Origin: Peptoniphilus harei
GTDB taxonomy: Bacteria; Bacillota; Clostridia; Tissierellales; Peptoniphilaceae
DNA length: 64,000 nucleotides
Assembly (NCBI RefSeq): GCF_900454685.1
Contig: NZ_UATM01000032.1
Location: forward strand, 1,798,001-1,862,000
Direction: 5' to 3'
Shown: positions 55,909-64,000 of the stretch, piece by piece
Layout of the letters: the number at the start of each line of letters is the position of its first letter
Numbering within the stretch: the first letter of the stretch is position 1
The notes under the pieces: generated by a model
What the model was told of the DNA's origin: nothing
Seen by the model: the letters and a program-made list of their open reading frames with translations, nothing else
Database searches by the model: none
Translations under genes and position numbers: made by a program

Positions 55909-57384
55909 TTAAAGTGAATTTTTAATTTTTTCTGCTCTTTCAATAAGCTTGTCCTTGCCTAAAAGGTAAAGGATATTTTGCATTTCTGGTCCGTGAACAT
56001 TTCCAGAGATTGCAGCCCTAACTGGCATGTAAAGTTTCTTGCCCTTTACTCCAGAGTCTTTTTGCACTTCCTTCATAAGTCCCTTGGCAGTTTCCATATC
56101 AATTTCATCGTGGGATTTTACAATTTTTATAAAGGAATCAAGAAGTCCTGGCACGTGTTCTTGTGCAAGCTCTTCTTTTGCGGCATCTTCTGTGATTTCA
56201 ATGTCGCCAAATAGGAACTTAATGTGTTCTGGAATATCTTCTAACTTGTCACAAGCTTCTCTAACTGTGTCTATTAAGATCTTGTACCATTCAAAGTTAT
56301 CCCTAATTTCTTCTTTGCTTAGTAGGCCTGATTCAGTTACAAATGGGATAGCAAGTTCTGAAAGTTTTTCTAAGTCATAGGACTTCATGTAGTGAGAGTT
56401 AACCCAATTTAACTTGTCTGTGTCAAAGATTCCTCCAGACTTTCCTACCCTGTCAAAGGAGAATTTTTCTACTAACTCGTCTAGTGACATGATTTCTTCT
56501 CCATCTTCTGGAGACCAGCCAACAAGTGCAAGATAATTTACAATACCTTCTGGAAGGTAGCCCCTCTTCTTAAAGTCTTCTACAGAAACATCTCCTTGTC
56601 TCTTAGAAAGTTTTTTTCTGTCCTTATTTAAAACTGTTGGAAGGTGAACAAATTCTGGCGCTTCCCAGCCAAGACATTCGTAAAGGTAAACGTGCTTTGG
56701 AGTTGAAGGAAGCCATTCTTCTCCTCTAACTATGTGAGTGATTCCCATTAGGTGGTCGTCAACAATTACAGCCATGTGATAAGTTGGGAAACCATCTGAC
56801 TTCATTAATACTTGGTCGTCTATTTCATCAGTGTTTATTGTAACTTTTCCACGAACTGCATCGTTAAAAGTGATGTCCTTGTTCTTTGGAAGTTTAAGTC
56901 TTACAACATAATCTTCTCCTGCTGCAACTCTCTTTTTAGCTTCTTCTAGAGGAATCCCACGGCAAAGTCCATCATACTTTGGAACCTTACCCTTAATTCT
57001 TTGTTCTTCTCTAAGATTGTCTAATCTTTCCTTGGAGCAGAAACAGTAGTAAGCGTGTCCTTCTTCAATTAGTTGATCAACATATTTTTTGTAGATGTCT
57101 AATCTTTCTGATTGGATGTAAGGTCCACAATCGCCAACTTCTGTTAGCTTGCCATCCCTTACAACAACACCTTCGTCATGAGAGATGCCTGCCCATTCAA
57201 GGGATTCAATTAGGTTTTCTATGGCACCTTCCACATATCTTGTCCTATCTGTATCTTCTATTCTCAAAACAAATTTGCCGCCATTTTTCTTTGCAAATAG
57301 GTAGTTGTAAAGAGCTGTTCTCAAACCTCCAATGTGAAGGTAACCTGTTGGTGATGGTGCAAATCTTAATTTAATATCTGACAT
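55909..57384 (-). CDS. gltX: Glutamyl-tRNA synthetase
   Basis: Class I enzyme charging tRNA-Glu (and probably tRNA-Gln for the transamidation route). 491 aa: APSPTGYLHIGGLRTALYNYL (HIGH motif at 9-20), FDDAVRG-type insertion, KKLSKRQGDVSV (KMSKS loop near 245), C-terminal anticodon domains. Start at ATG 57384 (MSDIKLRF) with AGAAAGGAAG upstream; the earlier 15 codons are an AAATAGAAA-type repeat. No T-box seen. Confidence 0.96.
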   Translation of the reverse strand: MSDIKLRFAPSPTGYLHIGGLRTALYNYLFAKKNGGKFVLRIEDTDRTRYVEGAIENLIESLEWAGISHDEGVVVRDGKLTEVGDCGPYIQSERLDIYKKYVDQLIEEGHAYYCFCSKERLDNLREEQRIKGKVPKYDGLCRGIPLEEAKKRVAAGEDYVVRLKLPKNKDITFNDAVRGKVTINTDEIDDQVLMKSDGFPTYHMAVIVDDHLMGITHIVRGEEWLPSTPKHVYLYECLGWEAPEFVHLPTVLNKDRKKLSKRQGDVSVEDFKKRGYLPEGIVNYLALVGWSPEDGEEIMSLDELVEKFSFDRVGKSGGIFDTDKLNWVNSHYMKSYDLEKLSELAIPFVTESGLLSKEEIRDNFEWYKILIDTVREACDKLEDIPEHIKFLFGDIEITEDAAKEELAQEHVPGLLDSFIKIVKSHDEIDMETAKGLMKEVQKDSGVKGKKLYMPVRAAISGNVHGPEMQNILYLLGKDKLIERAEKIKNSL

Positions 57385-57425
57385 TATTTCTTCCTTTCTA
57401 TTTACTTTTCTATTTATTTTTCTAT

Positions 57426-58988
57426 TCACTTTGCTGTAATTTCTATAACTTGATAATAAGCCCAGTGGTTCCTCTTTAGGTCCTTAAATGGGTTCTTTGA
57501 ATACTTATCCAAGAAAGACTTGTTGATCTTCCTATCTAAAACTTTATTAAATATTGTGGCAGCTTCTGCCCTTGTTATCTTGTCATTTGGCTTAAATTCA
57601 TTTTTTGATTTTCCAACCATAATTCCATGACTTGATAGGGTATTTATGGCATCACTTGCCCAATAGTTTTCTTTTACGTCTTTAAAGTCAATTGGATTGT
57701 TGCCCACATTTAATTTTAAATAATTTGCCATCATGCTGGCAAATTGTGCCCTAGTCATTGGCTCCTTTGGTCTAAAAGTTCCATCTTCATAACCTGAGAT
57801 TAGGCCCTCTTTTTCTATGAAGACAATATTGTCATAGAACCATTGGCCTTCTTTAAGGTCACTAAACTTAGTATCTCCATTGGACTTGGCCTTGTCGTCA
57901 ATTAATCTCTTTAAAACTGAAGCAGCCTCTGCCCTAGTTATTTTTTCATTAGGAGCGAATTTATCCTCAGATATACCTGCCATGTATGGTAGTCTAACAA
58001 GCTCTATGGACTTTTGAAGTTCTTCAAGAGACTTATTAATTTCATCAGTTGAAACTTCGCTCTTTACAACAATATATTCAGCTGACGCAATTGCTGCACG
58101 AAGTCTTCTTTCATTTTGAATTCCTGCCTTGGCAGTGGAAAGATTTTTTCCAAAGTCCACATAGTCAGTTAATTTCTCAAGAGTTTTTATTGTGCTGTAA
58201 GTTTCTAACTCGTCGTTGTTTTCATTTACAAGTTCTGCTGACTTCTTGGATTCCACCTTGGCCTTTACCATATAGTCCAGGCTGGCTTCCTTGTCTTTAG
58301 TAGTCGCAGCTATCCTTAGGTATGATCCTTCTTTTAGGTCTAGGCCTTCAAAGATAAAGTTTCCCTTGGCATCGGCCTTTGTAGTTGCCACAAGTTTCTT
58401 ATCAATGGCAAGTCTCAAATCAGCATTTTTTTCTGTTGTTCCTTCAATCTCACTTGATCCATCGTAAACGTCCTTGATAGTCAAAACACCATTTTGAGTT
58501 TTTGTTGATGATTCAAGATTTTTTTGGTCACTTTTAGTGTCCCCTTCCCTGTCAACATAAGAAAGGACAAAGGAGTTTTTTAAGTTGGAACTTGAACCAA
58601 CATCACTTTTCACCCTAGTGTTGATCTCTAGATTTAACTTGTCTCCCTTGATTACAGAAAGGTCATTGGCATTAATAGTGACAATGTTTTGGTCCTTTCC
58701 CTTAATGGAAGTTTCCCTAATATCAAGCTTGCCAGCCACTTCCTTCTCATCAATTAATTTTGTTCCCTTTACATCAAGTGCCTTATCAAATAAAAGAGTT
58801 ACAGAAAAAGATGAATACTTCTCCTTGTAGTCTTTTGGCAAATTTACAATTAAATTATACTTTAGACTGTCTCCACTCTTCGCCTGTGAAAGACCTGGTT
58901 GTTCTAGAACAACTTGGATGTCTTCAGCAGCAAAAACATTTACAAAAAGAGTAAGAGCCATTACTATGTATAAAAACATTTTTTTCAT
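57426..58988 (-). CDS. S-layer homology (SLH) surface protein
   Basis: 520 aa. Signal peptide (KKMFLYIVMALTLFVNVFAAE), an N-terminal cohesin- or pilin-like beta domain (about 25-160), an Ig-like carboxypeptidase-regulatory type domain (YDGSSEIEGTTEKNADLRLAIDKKLVATTKADAKGNF, about 175-240), a helical linker, and three SLH repeats at the C-terminus (FAPNEKITRAEAASVLKRL, FRPKEPMTRAQFASMMANYL, FKPNDKITRAEAATIFNKVL) that bind pyruvylated wall polymer. Structural or adhesive role inferred. GGGGG-type ribosome site before ATG 58988. Confidence 0.92.
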   Translation of the reverse strand: MKKMFLYIVMALTLFVNVFAAEDIQVVLEQPGLSQAKSGDSLKYNLIVNLPKDYKEKYSSFSVTLLFDKALDVKGTKLIDEKEVAGKLDIRETSIKGKDQNIVTINANDLSVIKGDKLNLEINTRVKSDVGSSSNLKNSFVLSYVDREGDTKSDQKNLESSTKTQNGVLTIKDVYDGSSEIEGTTEKNADLRLAIDKKLVATTKADAKGNFIFEGLDLKEGSYLRIAATTKDKEASLDYMVKAKVESKKSAELVNENNDELETYSTIKTLEKLTDYVDFGKNLSTAKAGIQNERRLRAAIASAEYIVVKSEVSTDEINKSLEELQKSIELVRLPYMAGISEDKFAPNEKITRAEAASVLKRLIDDKAKSNGDTKFSDLKEGQWFYDNIVFIEKEGLISGYEDGTFRPKEPMTRAQFASMMANYLKLNVGNNPIDFKDVKENYWASDAINTLSSHGIMVGKSKNEFKPNDKITRAEAATIFNKVLDRKINKSFLDKYSKNPFKDLKRNHWAYYQVIEITAK

Positions 58989-59290
58989 AAAAACGCCCCC
59001 TTAATATACTTACAATTATACTAAAGGGTCCCCAACAATTCAATAAATGAGACTTTATAAATAATTCTGACCTTACAAGAAAATAACACTTCACAAAAAT
59101 TTATGACTTCACAAATAATTACAAGTTTATACAAAATTGTTACTCGTGAATTTATTATAAACTCATAAAAAAATCTCACCTACAAAAATATTATCAACTC
59201 ATAAAAAATTACCACTTATAAACTCACTGTTAACTCATAAAAAAATAGGACCTCAAAATAATTTTTGAAGTCCTAAAAAATTCTTATTTC
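58989..59290. other. AT-rich intergenic stretch with short repeats and the permease terminator
   Basis: Three copies of AACTCATAAAAAA start at 59160, 59196 and 59232, exactly 36 bases apart, but only 13 bases of each period are conserved. Copies of ACTTCACAAA lie nearby. On the minus strand AGGACTTCAAAA/TTTTGAGGTCCT with T-tract (59239-59274) ends the permease transcript. No gene seen. Confidence 0.55.
59239..59274 (-). terminator. Terminator of the purine permease gene
   Basis: AGGACTTCAAAA ... TTTTGAGGTCCT followed by ATTTTTTT on the minus strand. Confidence 0.85.
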
Positions 59291-60616
59291 TTATAAAGGT
59301 AAAATTGGTCTTAGGTATCTTAGTGTAAAGATAAGGGCCAATAAATACATAACAGGTGAAACTTCTTTTCCACGTCCTGTTGTAACTTTTAAGATTACAT
59401 AAGAGATCATTCCCACAGAAATACCTTCTGCAATTGAATAAGCAAAGGGCATTGTCACCATTGTCAAAAAGGCTGGAACTGATTCTGTATAGTCATCTAA
59501 TTTTATTTGATTAATTGGACTAATCATAAAAAGTCCTACCATTACAAGGGCAGCTGATGTCGCTTGTGCTGGCACAATTGAAAAAATCGGGAATAAAAAT
59601 AATGATATAAAGAAGAAGAAGGCACAAGATAAAGTTGTAAGTCCAGTTCTTCCTCCATCAGCAACACCTGATGCAGATTCAACAAAAGTTGTAACAGTAG
59701 ATGTTCCTAAAAGGGCACCAATAACTGTACCAACTGCATCAGCTAAAAGTGCACGTCCAACTCCTGGTAGGTTTCCATCTTCATCAATTAGGTCTGCCTT
59801 AGTTGCAACTCCAGTAAGAGTTCCCACTGTGTCAAATAAGTCTACGAATAAGAATGTAAACATTACAGAGAACATATCAAGTGTGAAGATGTCTCCCCAG
59901 TGAAGCTTAAAGGCAACTGGCTCAAGTGATGGTGGAAGTGAAAATAACATTCCTCCAGGTAAGTGGCTAACTCCCAAGATAAGGGCAAGTACAGTTCCAG
60001 TTATAATTCCATATAAAAGTGCTCCCTTGACATTTTTTGCTGTTAAAAGTGCCATCACCATAAGTGATACTATAAAAACAAGAGATGGTCTTGATGCAAT
60101 ATCTCCAAGAGCAATAAGAGTTGCATCGTTATCAACAATAACTCCTGCTGAGATAAGTCCCACTAGGGTAATAAAAAGTCCAATACCAACTGATACTGCA
60201 TTCTTAAGTGACATTGGTATTGAAGTAAATATTGCTTCACGAATATTGAAGAAGCTCATCACTATAAATACAATACCTTCCAAGAATACTGCCGTTAGGG
60301 CGTAGGACCAGTCGTGACCCATGCTTAGGACAACTGTGTAAGTGAAGAAAGCATTAAGTCCCATCCCTGCTGAAAGTGCGAAGGGCAAGTTTGCAAAAAA
60401 TCCCATAAAGATCATTGCAATGATTGAAGCAACTATGGTCGCAGTGAAAACTCCACCCTTGTCCATTCCAGTTTCAGATAACATATTTGGATTTACAACA
60501 AGTATATATGACATTGTCATAAAAGTTGTAAGTCCTGCCAAAAATTCTGTCTTGGCATTAGTCTTCCTCTCATTGAGAGAAAAAGTTTTTTCTAAAAAAC
60601 TTGAATTTGTTTCCAT
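59291..60616 (-). CDS. NCS2 / AzgA-like purine permease
   Basis: 441 aa, about 12-14 membrane helices. AzgA-type features: NAKTEFLAGLTTFMTMSYILVVNP at the start, FALSAGMGLNAFFTYTVV, FVDLFDTVGTLTGVATKADLID near 255 (family signature), TSTVTTFVESASGVADGGRTGLTTL. Likely hypoxanthine/guanine/adenine uptake, which fits the hpt gene in this window. GAGGAGG before ATG 60616. No purine riboswitch upstream. Confidence 0.93.
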   Translation of the reverse strand: METNSSFLEKTFSLNERKTNAKTEFLAGLTTFMTMSYILVVNPNMLSETGMDKGGVFTATIVASIIAMIFMGFFANLPFALSAGMGLNAFFTYTVVLSMGHDWSYALTAVFLEGIVFIVMSFFNIREAIFTSIPMSLKNAVSVGIGLFITLVGLISAGVIVDNDATLIALGDIASRPSLVFIVSLMVMALLTAKNVKGALLYGIITGTVLALILGVSHLPGGMLFSLPPSLEPVAFKLHWGDIFTLDMFSVMFTFLFVDLFDTVGTLTGVATKADLIDEDGNLPGVGRALLADAVGTVIGALLGTSTVTTFVESASGVADGGRTGLTTLSCAFFFFISLFLFPIFSIVPAQATSAALVMVGLFMISPINQIKLDDYTESVPAFLTMVTMPFAYSIAEGISVGMISYVILKVTTGRGKEVSPVMYLLALIFTLRYLRPILPL

Positions 60617-60716
60617 TTTTTCCTCCTCATTTAAAATACATTTTTAATTCTATCATATTGTGAGATAAATGGCAGGAAGATGATGAATTTATTTCTGTGA
60701 AAATAATTTTTAAATC

Positions 60717-60751
60717 AAAAAAAGACTCTTGAAGTGCGGCTTCAAAAGTCT
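60717..60751 (-). terminator. Terminator of the ABC-2 operon
   Basis: AGACTTTTGAAG-CCGCA-CTTCAAGAGTCT followed by seven T on the minus strand. Confidence 0.88.
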
Positions 60752-60758
60752 TTCTCTA

Positions 60759-61397
60759 TTAATAATCTTTTCTCTCTCCTATTATTAGAGAGATTATATA
60801 AATTGTCATTACAAAGGCAAGTAAGAATAAAGTTAATTTAAGAGAACTTGTCTTTTTTATTATGCCCAGGAAAAAGCCTGAGGGATTCTTTCCAAGTTTA
60901 TCTAAAAATGGAAGCAAGGCAGGAGAGCTTGTAAATATTGTTCCCACTCCACTATTTTGTCCAAAGTAAAGATAGATGGGAATGTTTATAAGGTAATAGG
61001 CCATCATAAATAGTGAAATAAAAAGTCCAAACTCAAATTCCTCCCCACGCAATTTAACATTTTGTAAGATGTAAGCCATTAAGAGCCCATCTATAATAAA
61101 TATTATTGCAATCTTCAAGAACTTTACATTTATTATGTCACGTCTCGATACACCCATACACAAAAAATATGGTTTGCTCTTGTCAATCATCATACCTTCA
61201 CTACTTATTACATATAATACGAAATGAACTAGGATAGCTGATAGGTAAACTAGAACGAAGGATTTGTCTGTGAAAAACCTATATTCTTCTGACATAAGTC
61301 CAATAGTCTTTAGGGAAAATATCATTATTATAAATATTAAATAAGCAATAATAAATTTTTTCCTAATTTTAAAATCATTTTTTAAAAGAATTTTCAT
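60759..61397 (-). CDS. ABC-2 type permease, third subunit
   Basis: 212 aa with six membrane segments, starting MKILLKNDFKIRKKFIIAYLIFIIMIF, related to the two permeases upstream (common N-terminal MK-xL-NDxK pattern). Last gene of a four-gene ABC export operon; overlaps its neighbour by 4 bases. Substrate not known; peptide or lantibiotic immunity types look similar. Confidence 0.8.
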   Translation of the reverse strand: MKILLKNDFKIRKKFIIAYLIFIIMIFSLKTIGLMSEEYRFFTDKSFVLVYLSAILVHFVLYVISSEGMMIDKSKPYFLCMGVSRRDIINVKFLKIAIIFIIDGLLMAYILQNVKLRGEEFEFGLFISLFMMAYYLINIPIYLYFGQNSGVGTIFTSSPALLPFLDKLGKNPSGFFLGIIKKTSSLKLTLFLLAFVMTIYIISLIIGERKDY

Positions 61398-62008
61398 CCT
61401 ATCCCCTCTCTCAAGTATTTTGTAGAATATTTATAGTCTAATCCAAAGGACAAGATGCAAATTATTATTGAGCCTACTATAAATATTGGTCTGTAGTTAA
61501 TTAAAATGTCATAATTGGTCATGTAGATTAGGCCAAAAATTATACCAAATCCAACAATCAATAGACCATATAGTAATGACACTAAACCTTTTTTGTATTT
61601 TGTAAAAATTAGGTGACTAAGGCTAAGGGCGAAAAAGTCCAAGGCTATTAGGATGTTGACATACATATTTAAAATAAGTCTGTCTCCATCAGAACTGGTA
61701 ATCATCCCAATTAAAAATACAAGACTAGTAATAATAAATACTATTAGATTTTTTATAATCTTGGCAAGAGAATAATCTTTTATAGATGCTGGCATAGTCA
61801 TGAACTTTTGAAAATCTTTGAAGTTATCTCCAAAAACAACTTGTGACCTCAAACTAAAGACCATAATAAAGGCCCATTGCAAAAAAAATTGTTCAGATTT
61901 TTCCCCTGTAATCACAACACTCAAAGCTAAAATTGCCCCAATAACAATTACAAGTGGAAGGGCAAGCTTTTTTACAAGTTTAAAGTCATTATATAAAACT
62001 GCTTTCAT
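61394..62008 (-). CDS. ABC-2 type permease, second subunit
   Basis: 204 aa, six membrane segments, MKAVLYNDFKLVKKLALPLVIVIGAIL start. It shares with the first permease a block near residues 50-90 (RSQVVFGDNFKDFQKFMTMPASIKDYSLAKIIKNLIVFIITS here; RGQIVFGDKYNDMGNFLTIPVSINDYALGKIMRNIIVYVITS there), so the two arose by duplication. Overlaps both neighbours by 4 bases. Confidence 0.82.
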   Translation of the reverse strand: MKAVLYNDFKLVKKLALPLVIVIGAILALSVVITGEKSEQFFLQWAFIMVFSLRSQVVFGDNFKDFQKFMTMPASIKDYSLAKIIKNLIVFIITSLVFLIGMITSSDGDRLILNMYVNILIALDFFALSLSHLIFTKYKKGLVSLLYGLLIVGFGIIFGLIYMTNYDILINYRPIFIVGSIIICILSFGLDYKYSTKYLREGIG

Positions 62009-62607
62009 ATTATCTCATTCTCCTTTAAAAGTTTTGATGAGAATTTATAATCCATAAAAACTGAAATTACTGGTAAGGCTATGGAAAGAATTATAAAAAT
62101 TATTTTGTAATTCAAAAGATACTTGGTGTATCTAAGCAATGGCATCCCAACTAATAAAACAAATAATGTATAAATTATAAAAATATAAGATTTTTTATAT
62201 TTTGAAAAAAATATATGGAAAATGCTCATTAAGCTAAAATCAATTGCTAAAAAATAAAATATAAATCTTTTTATAATTTCCATTGTAATATTTTCTTTAA
62301 AAATTACTAAAGAAAAAAATGCTGTCGATGTTATTACATAAACAATTATATTCCTCATGATTTTTCCAAGGGCATAGTCATTAATAGAAACTGGTATTGT
62401 TAAGAAATTACCCATATCATTATACTTATCTCCAAAGACAATTTGACCTCTTAATGTATAAGAAACAATGGCAACGCAGTAGTTGAGAAGTCTGTTGTCT
62501 CCTCCCCTATTATTAATAAAAATTAAGAGTATTAATGCCAATCCTACTATTGATGCTAAAAAATAATACTTAAATATTTTCCACTCATTTATTAATACTG
62601 CTTTCAT
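62005..62607 (-). CDS. ABC-2 type permease, first subunit
   Basis: 200 aa, six membrane segments, MKAVLINEWKIFKYYFLASIVGLALILL start; paralogue of the second subunit. Follows the ATPase with a 4-base overlap. Pairs with it as an exporter of the ABC2_membrane_5 type. Confidence 0.82.
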   Translation of the reverse strand: MKAVLINEWKIFKYYFLASIVGLALILLIFINNRGGDNRLLNYCVAIVSYTLRGQIVFGDKYNDMGNFLTIPVSINDYALGKIMRNIIVYVITSTAFFSLVIFKENITMEIIKRFIFYFLAIDFSLMSIFHIFFSKYKKSYIFIIYTLFVLLVGMPLLRYTKYLLNYKIIFIILSIALPVISVFMDYKFSSKLLKENEII

Positions 62608-63326
62608 TGTCCACCTCTTGATAAGAATATCATTATGTCCTCCACATTTGCCCTGTCCACAACTTCATTTGGATAAAATTCTTTAAAAACTTGGACATTT
62701 TTTATCAAGGCTTCTGTTGAGTATTTATTTTTTCTTGTCTTTAAGATGAAGTCTCCATAATTTTTTAAATTTTCCTCAGAAGTTTTTAAAATTCCATACT
62801 TTTCTATTAGAGAGTCCTTTTCATCGTATAAGATTAGTCTTCCCTCGTGGATATAAATTATATAGTCGGCAATTTTTTCTATGTCAGACAAGATGTGGGA
62901 CGAAAATAAAATTGTCTTATCCCCATCCTTGATGTAGTCAAACAAAAATCCTATAATCTCGTCACGAATAACTGGGTCGAGACCAGAAGTCGGCTCATCA
63001 AGGATCAAAAGGTCTGGGTCATGACAAATGGCAGAAATAATTTTTAGCTTCATTAGGTTACCGGTAGAGAGTTCGTTTAACTTTTTGTCCCTGGGCATCT
63101 TAAATTTTTCTGCGCAGTCATAAAACATATCTTCATCAAAATTTTTGTAGGCAACTTTTAAAATATCAACAACATCTTTGATCTTAAAAGTATCGTTGAA
63201 GAAGGAGTCAGGTATCACTGCCCCAATTTTCTCAAAGGATTCCTTATGGATTTCTTCTCCAAAAACTTTTATGTCTCCATCATACCTATAGAGGTCCAAG
63301 ATGCACTTAAGTAGTGTTGTCTTGCC
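62604..63326 (-). pseudogene. ABC transporter ATPase, N-terminus lost to an insertion
   Basis: The remaining frame begins inside Walker A with GGC AAG ACA ACA (GKTTLLKCIL) at 63326 and ends at 62604. Everything before the glycine-lysine of the P-loop is missing, and a TAG stands right before it. Kept: Q-loop region, signature LSTGN (LSTGNLMKLK), Walker B LLILDEPTSGLDP and the switch His in FSSHILSDIEK. A start at TTG 63299 would give a protein without the P-loop, so it is almost surely non-functional, and its three permeases lose their ATPase. Confidence 0.85.
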
Positions 63327-63352
63327 CTACAATGTCAAGCAATTGTTACATA

Positions 63353-63384
63353 AAATTAGACGATATTTCTATCGCCTAATTTAT
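63353..63384 (-). terminator. Hairpin after the KilA-N gene, at the insertion end
   Basis: AAATTAG-G-CGATA-GAAA-TATCG-T-CTAATTT on the minus strand, followed by TATG rather than a long T-tract. Could be a weak terminator or a structural end of the inserted element. Confidence 0.55.
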
Positions 63385-63395
63385 ATACAAAACTT

Positions 63396-64000
63396 TTATT
63401 TTAACTTTTTTATACGTTCACTTTCTGTTAGAATCCTCATTTGTTCAATAGCAATTGCATTTAATTTTTCTATCCTTTCAGTTGCATCCATTCCCTCATT
63501 TATAAAAACAGCATTTAAGTTCTCAAGATTTGATAAACACACTAATTGTGATATATCAGCATAGTCTCTCATATTTCCTTTTAACTCCGGATTACTTTCA
63601 CGCCATTCTTTTGCTGTCATTCCAAACAAAGCTACATTTAATATATCTGCTTCACTTGCATAGATATAGTTTATTCTTTCCTTTGATAATTTTTCAGGGA
63701 CAAGATTATTCTTAATTGCATCTGTATGAATTTTGTAATTTATCTTAGCTAAATTCCTCTTGATATCCCAACCTAATTGTTTTTGTTCTTCTTCTTTTAA
63801 GCGCTCAAACTCTTTAATAAGATAGAGCTTAAAATAAGGTGATACCCACGACGCAAATTCAAAAGCTATGTCTTTATGTGCATATGTTCCACCATATCTT
63901 CCTGCTTTGGCAATAATTCCGATAGAATTCGTCTTATTGACCCATTGTTTAACCGATAAAATAAAACGATTAAAACCTGCTTCATTTTTAATTCCCTCGA
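63396..64000 (-). CDS. KilA-N domain protein, partial (5' end beyond the window)
   Basis: The frame is open from 64000 to 63396 (about 201 codons); the first in-frame Met at 63629 is not the true start. The upstream part carries the KilA-N pattern GRYGGTYAHKDIAFEFASWVSPYFKLYLIKEFERL, then KINYKIHTDAIKNNLVP, and a C-terminal block MTAKEWRESNPELKGNMRDYADISQLVCLSNLENLNAVFI found in many KilA-N proteins of clostridial elements. DNA-binding, phage-type; exact role unknown. Confidence 0.85.
   Translation of the reverse strand, partial: EGIKNEAGFNRFILSVKQWVNKTNSIGIIAKAGRYGGTYAHKDIAFEFASWVSPYFKLYLIKEFERLKEEEQKQLGWDIKRNLAKINYKIHTDAIKNNLVPEKLSKERINYIYASEADILNVALFGMTAKEWRESNPELKGNMRDYADISQLVCLSNLENLNAVFINEGMDATERIEKLNAIAIEQMRILTESERIKKLK

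Larger units (their letters stand above)
63327..64000. mobile_element. End of an insertion interrupting the ABC ATPase gene
   Basis: The conserved ABC sequence ends abruptly at 63326/63327. The 70 bases beyond are AT-rich and noncoding, followed by a KilA-N gene foreign to an ABC operon. The other end and any integrase are outside the window, so the kind of element is unknown. Confidence 0.6.

Noticed and set aside
57385..57429. T-box or extended start before gltX
   Set aside because: No T-box sequence; the in-frame codons are an AAATAGAAA repeat and the ribosome site favours 57384.
59160..59245. Three repeats at a 36-base period, resembling CRISPR spacing
   Set aside because: Only 13 AT-rich bases are shared, no spacers of constant repeat length and no cas genes; treated as short intergenic repeats.
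60617..60716. Purine riboswitch before the NCS2 permease
   Set aside because: The conserved purine aptamer core was not found in the leader.
63396..63629. A complete 77-aa gene at the right edge
   Set aside because: The frame is open upstream to 64000 and encodes the KilA-N domain there; the Met at 63629 is internal.

Overview
The window reads as DNA of a low-GC, anaerobic, non-sporulating Firmicute. Gene content (copper-amine-oxidase-type stalk domains, SLH surface protein, YcdB/YcdC protein, DapF-fold racemase, a yabN-hup-rqcP-divIC-yabR-tilS-hpt-ftsH cluster without its sporulation genes) best fits the Peptoniphilaceae (Anaerococcus/Peptoniphilus/Finegoldia group). The genus is an inference.

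Region 1 (1 to about 32155) is most of an integrative conjugative element of the Tn1549/CTn5 type, all on the minus strand. Read in transcription order from its end beside lysS it carries: a CD1845-like membrane protein, a RepA_N-type initiator with a 23-bp iteron-like array inside the gene, a DnaC-like ATPase, PcfB, a Bro-N antirepressor-like protein, VirD4 coupling protein, SSB, Maff2 (pilin-like), a VirB6/TrbL-like protein, PrgI, VirB4, an NlpC/P60 hydrolase split by a frameshift, a DUF4315 protein, a coiled-coil stalk surface protein, a frameshifted CD1107-like protein, topoisomerase III, a cytosine methyltransferase, and a very large ArdC/methylase/SNF2-helicase protein. That last gene is split by a group II intron (524..2864) carrying its own reverse transcriptase. 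Its second exon runs off the left edge. The relaxase and integrase are not in the window. A TnpV-like protein appears to be encoded in another frame inside the large gene. Three cargo modules, at least two of them defence-like, sit at separate joints of the backbone: AbiEi/AbiEii, a SIR2-domain protein, and a ClbS/PIN pair.

Region 2 (about 32160 to 63326) is chromosome. From left to right: greA-lysS, coaX-dusB, a divergent bioY with a BirA-like operator, PBP1A, then the minus-strand cluster yabN/hup/rqcP/divIC/yabR/tilS/hpt/ftsH, a DapF-fold racemase, metK behind a SAM-I riboswitch, an auxin-efflux-type carrier, a plus-strand group of exported proteins (stalk protein, DUF1858, YcdB-like, polysaccharide deacetylase), gltX, an SLH protein, a purine permease and an ABC-2 exporter operon.

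Region 3 (63327 to 64000) is the end of another insertion. It cuts the ABC ATPase inside its Walker A motif and carries a KilA-N protein that runs off the right edge. Three coding regions carry one-base frameshifts at poly-A runs; these could be assembly errors, slippage sites or real lesions.
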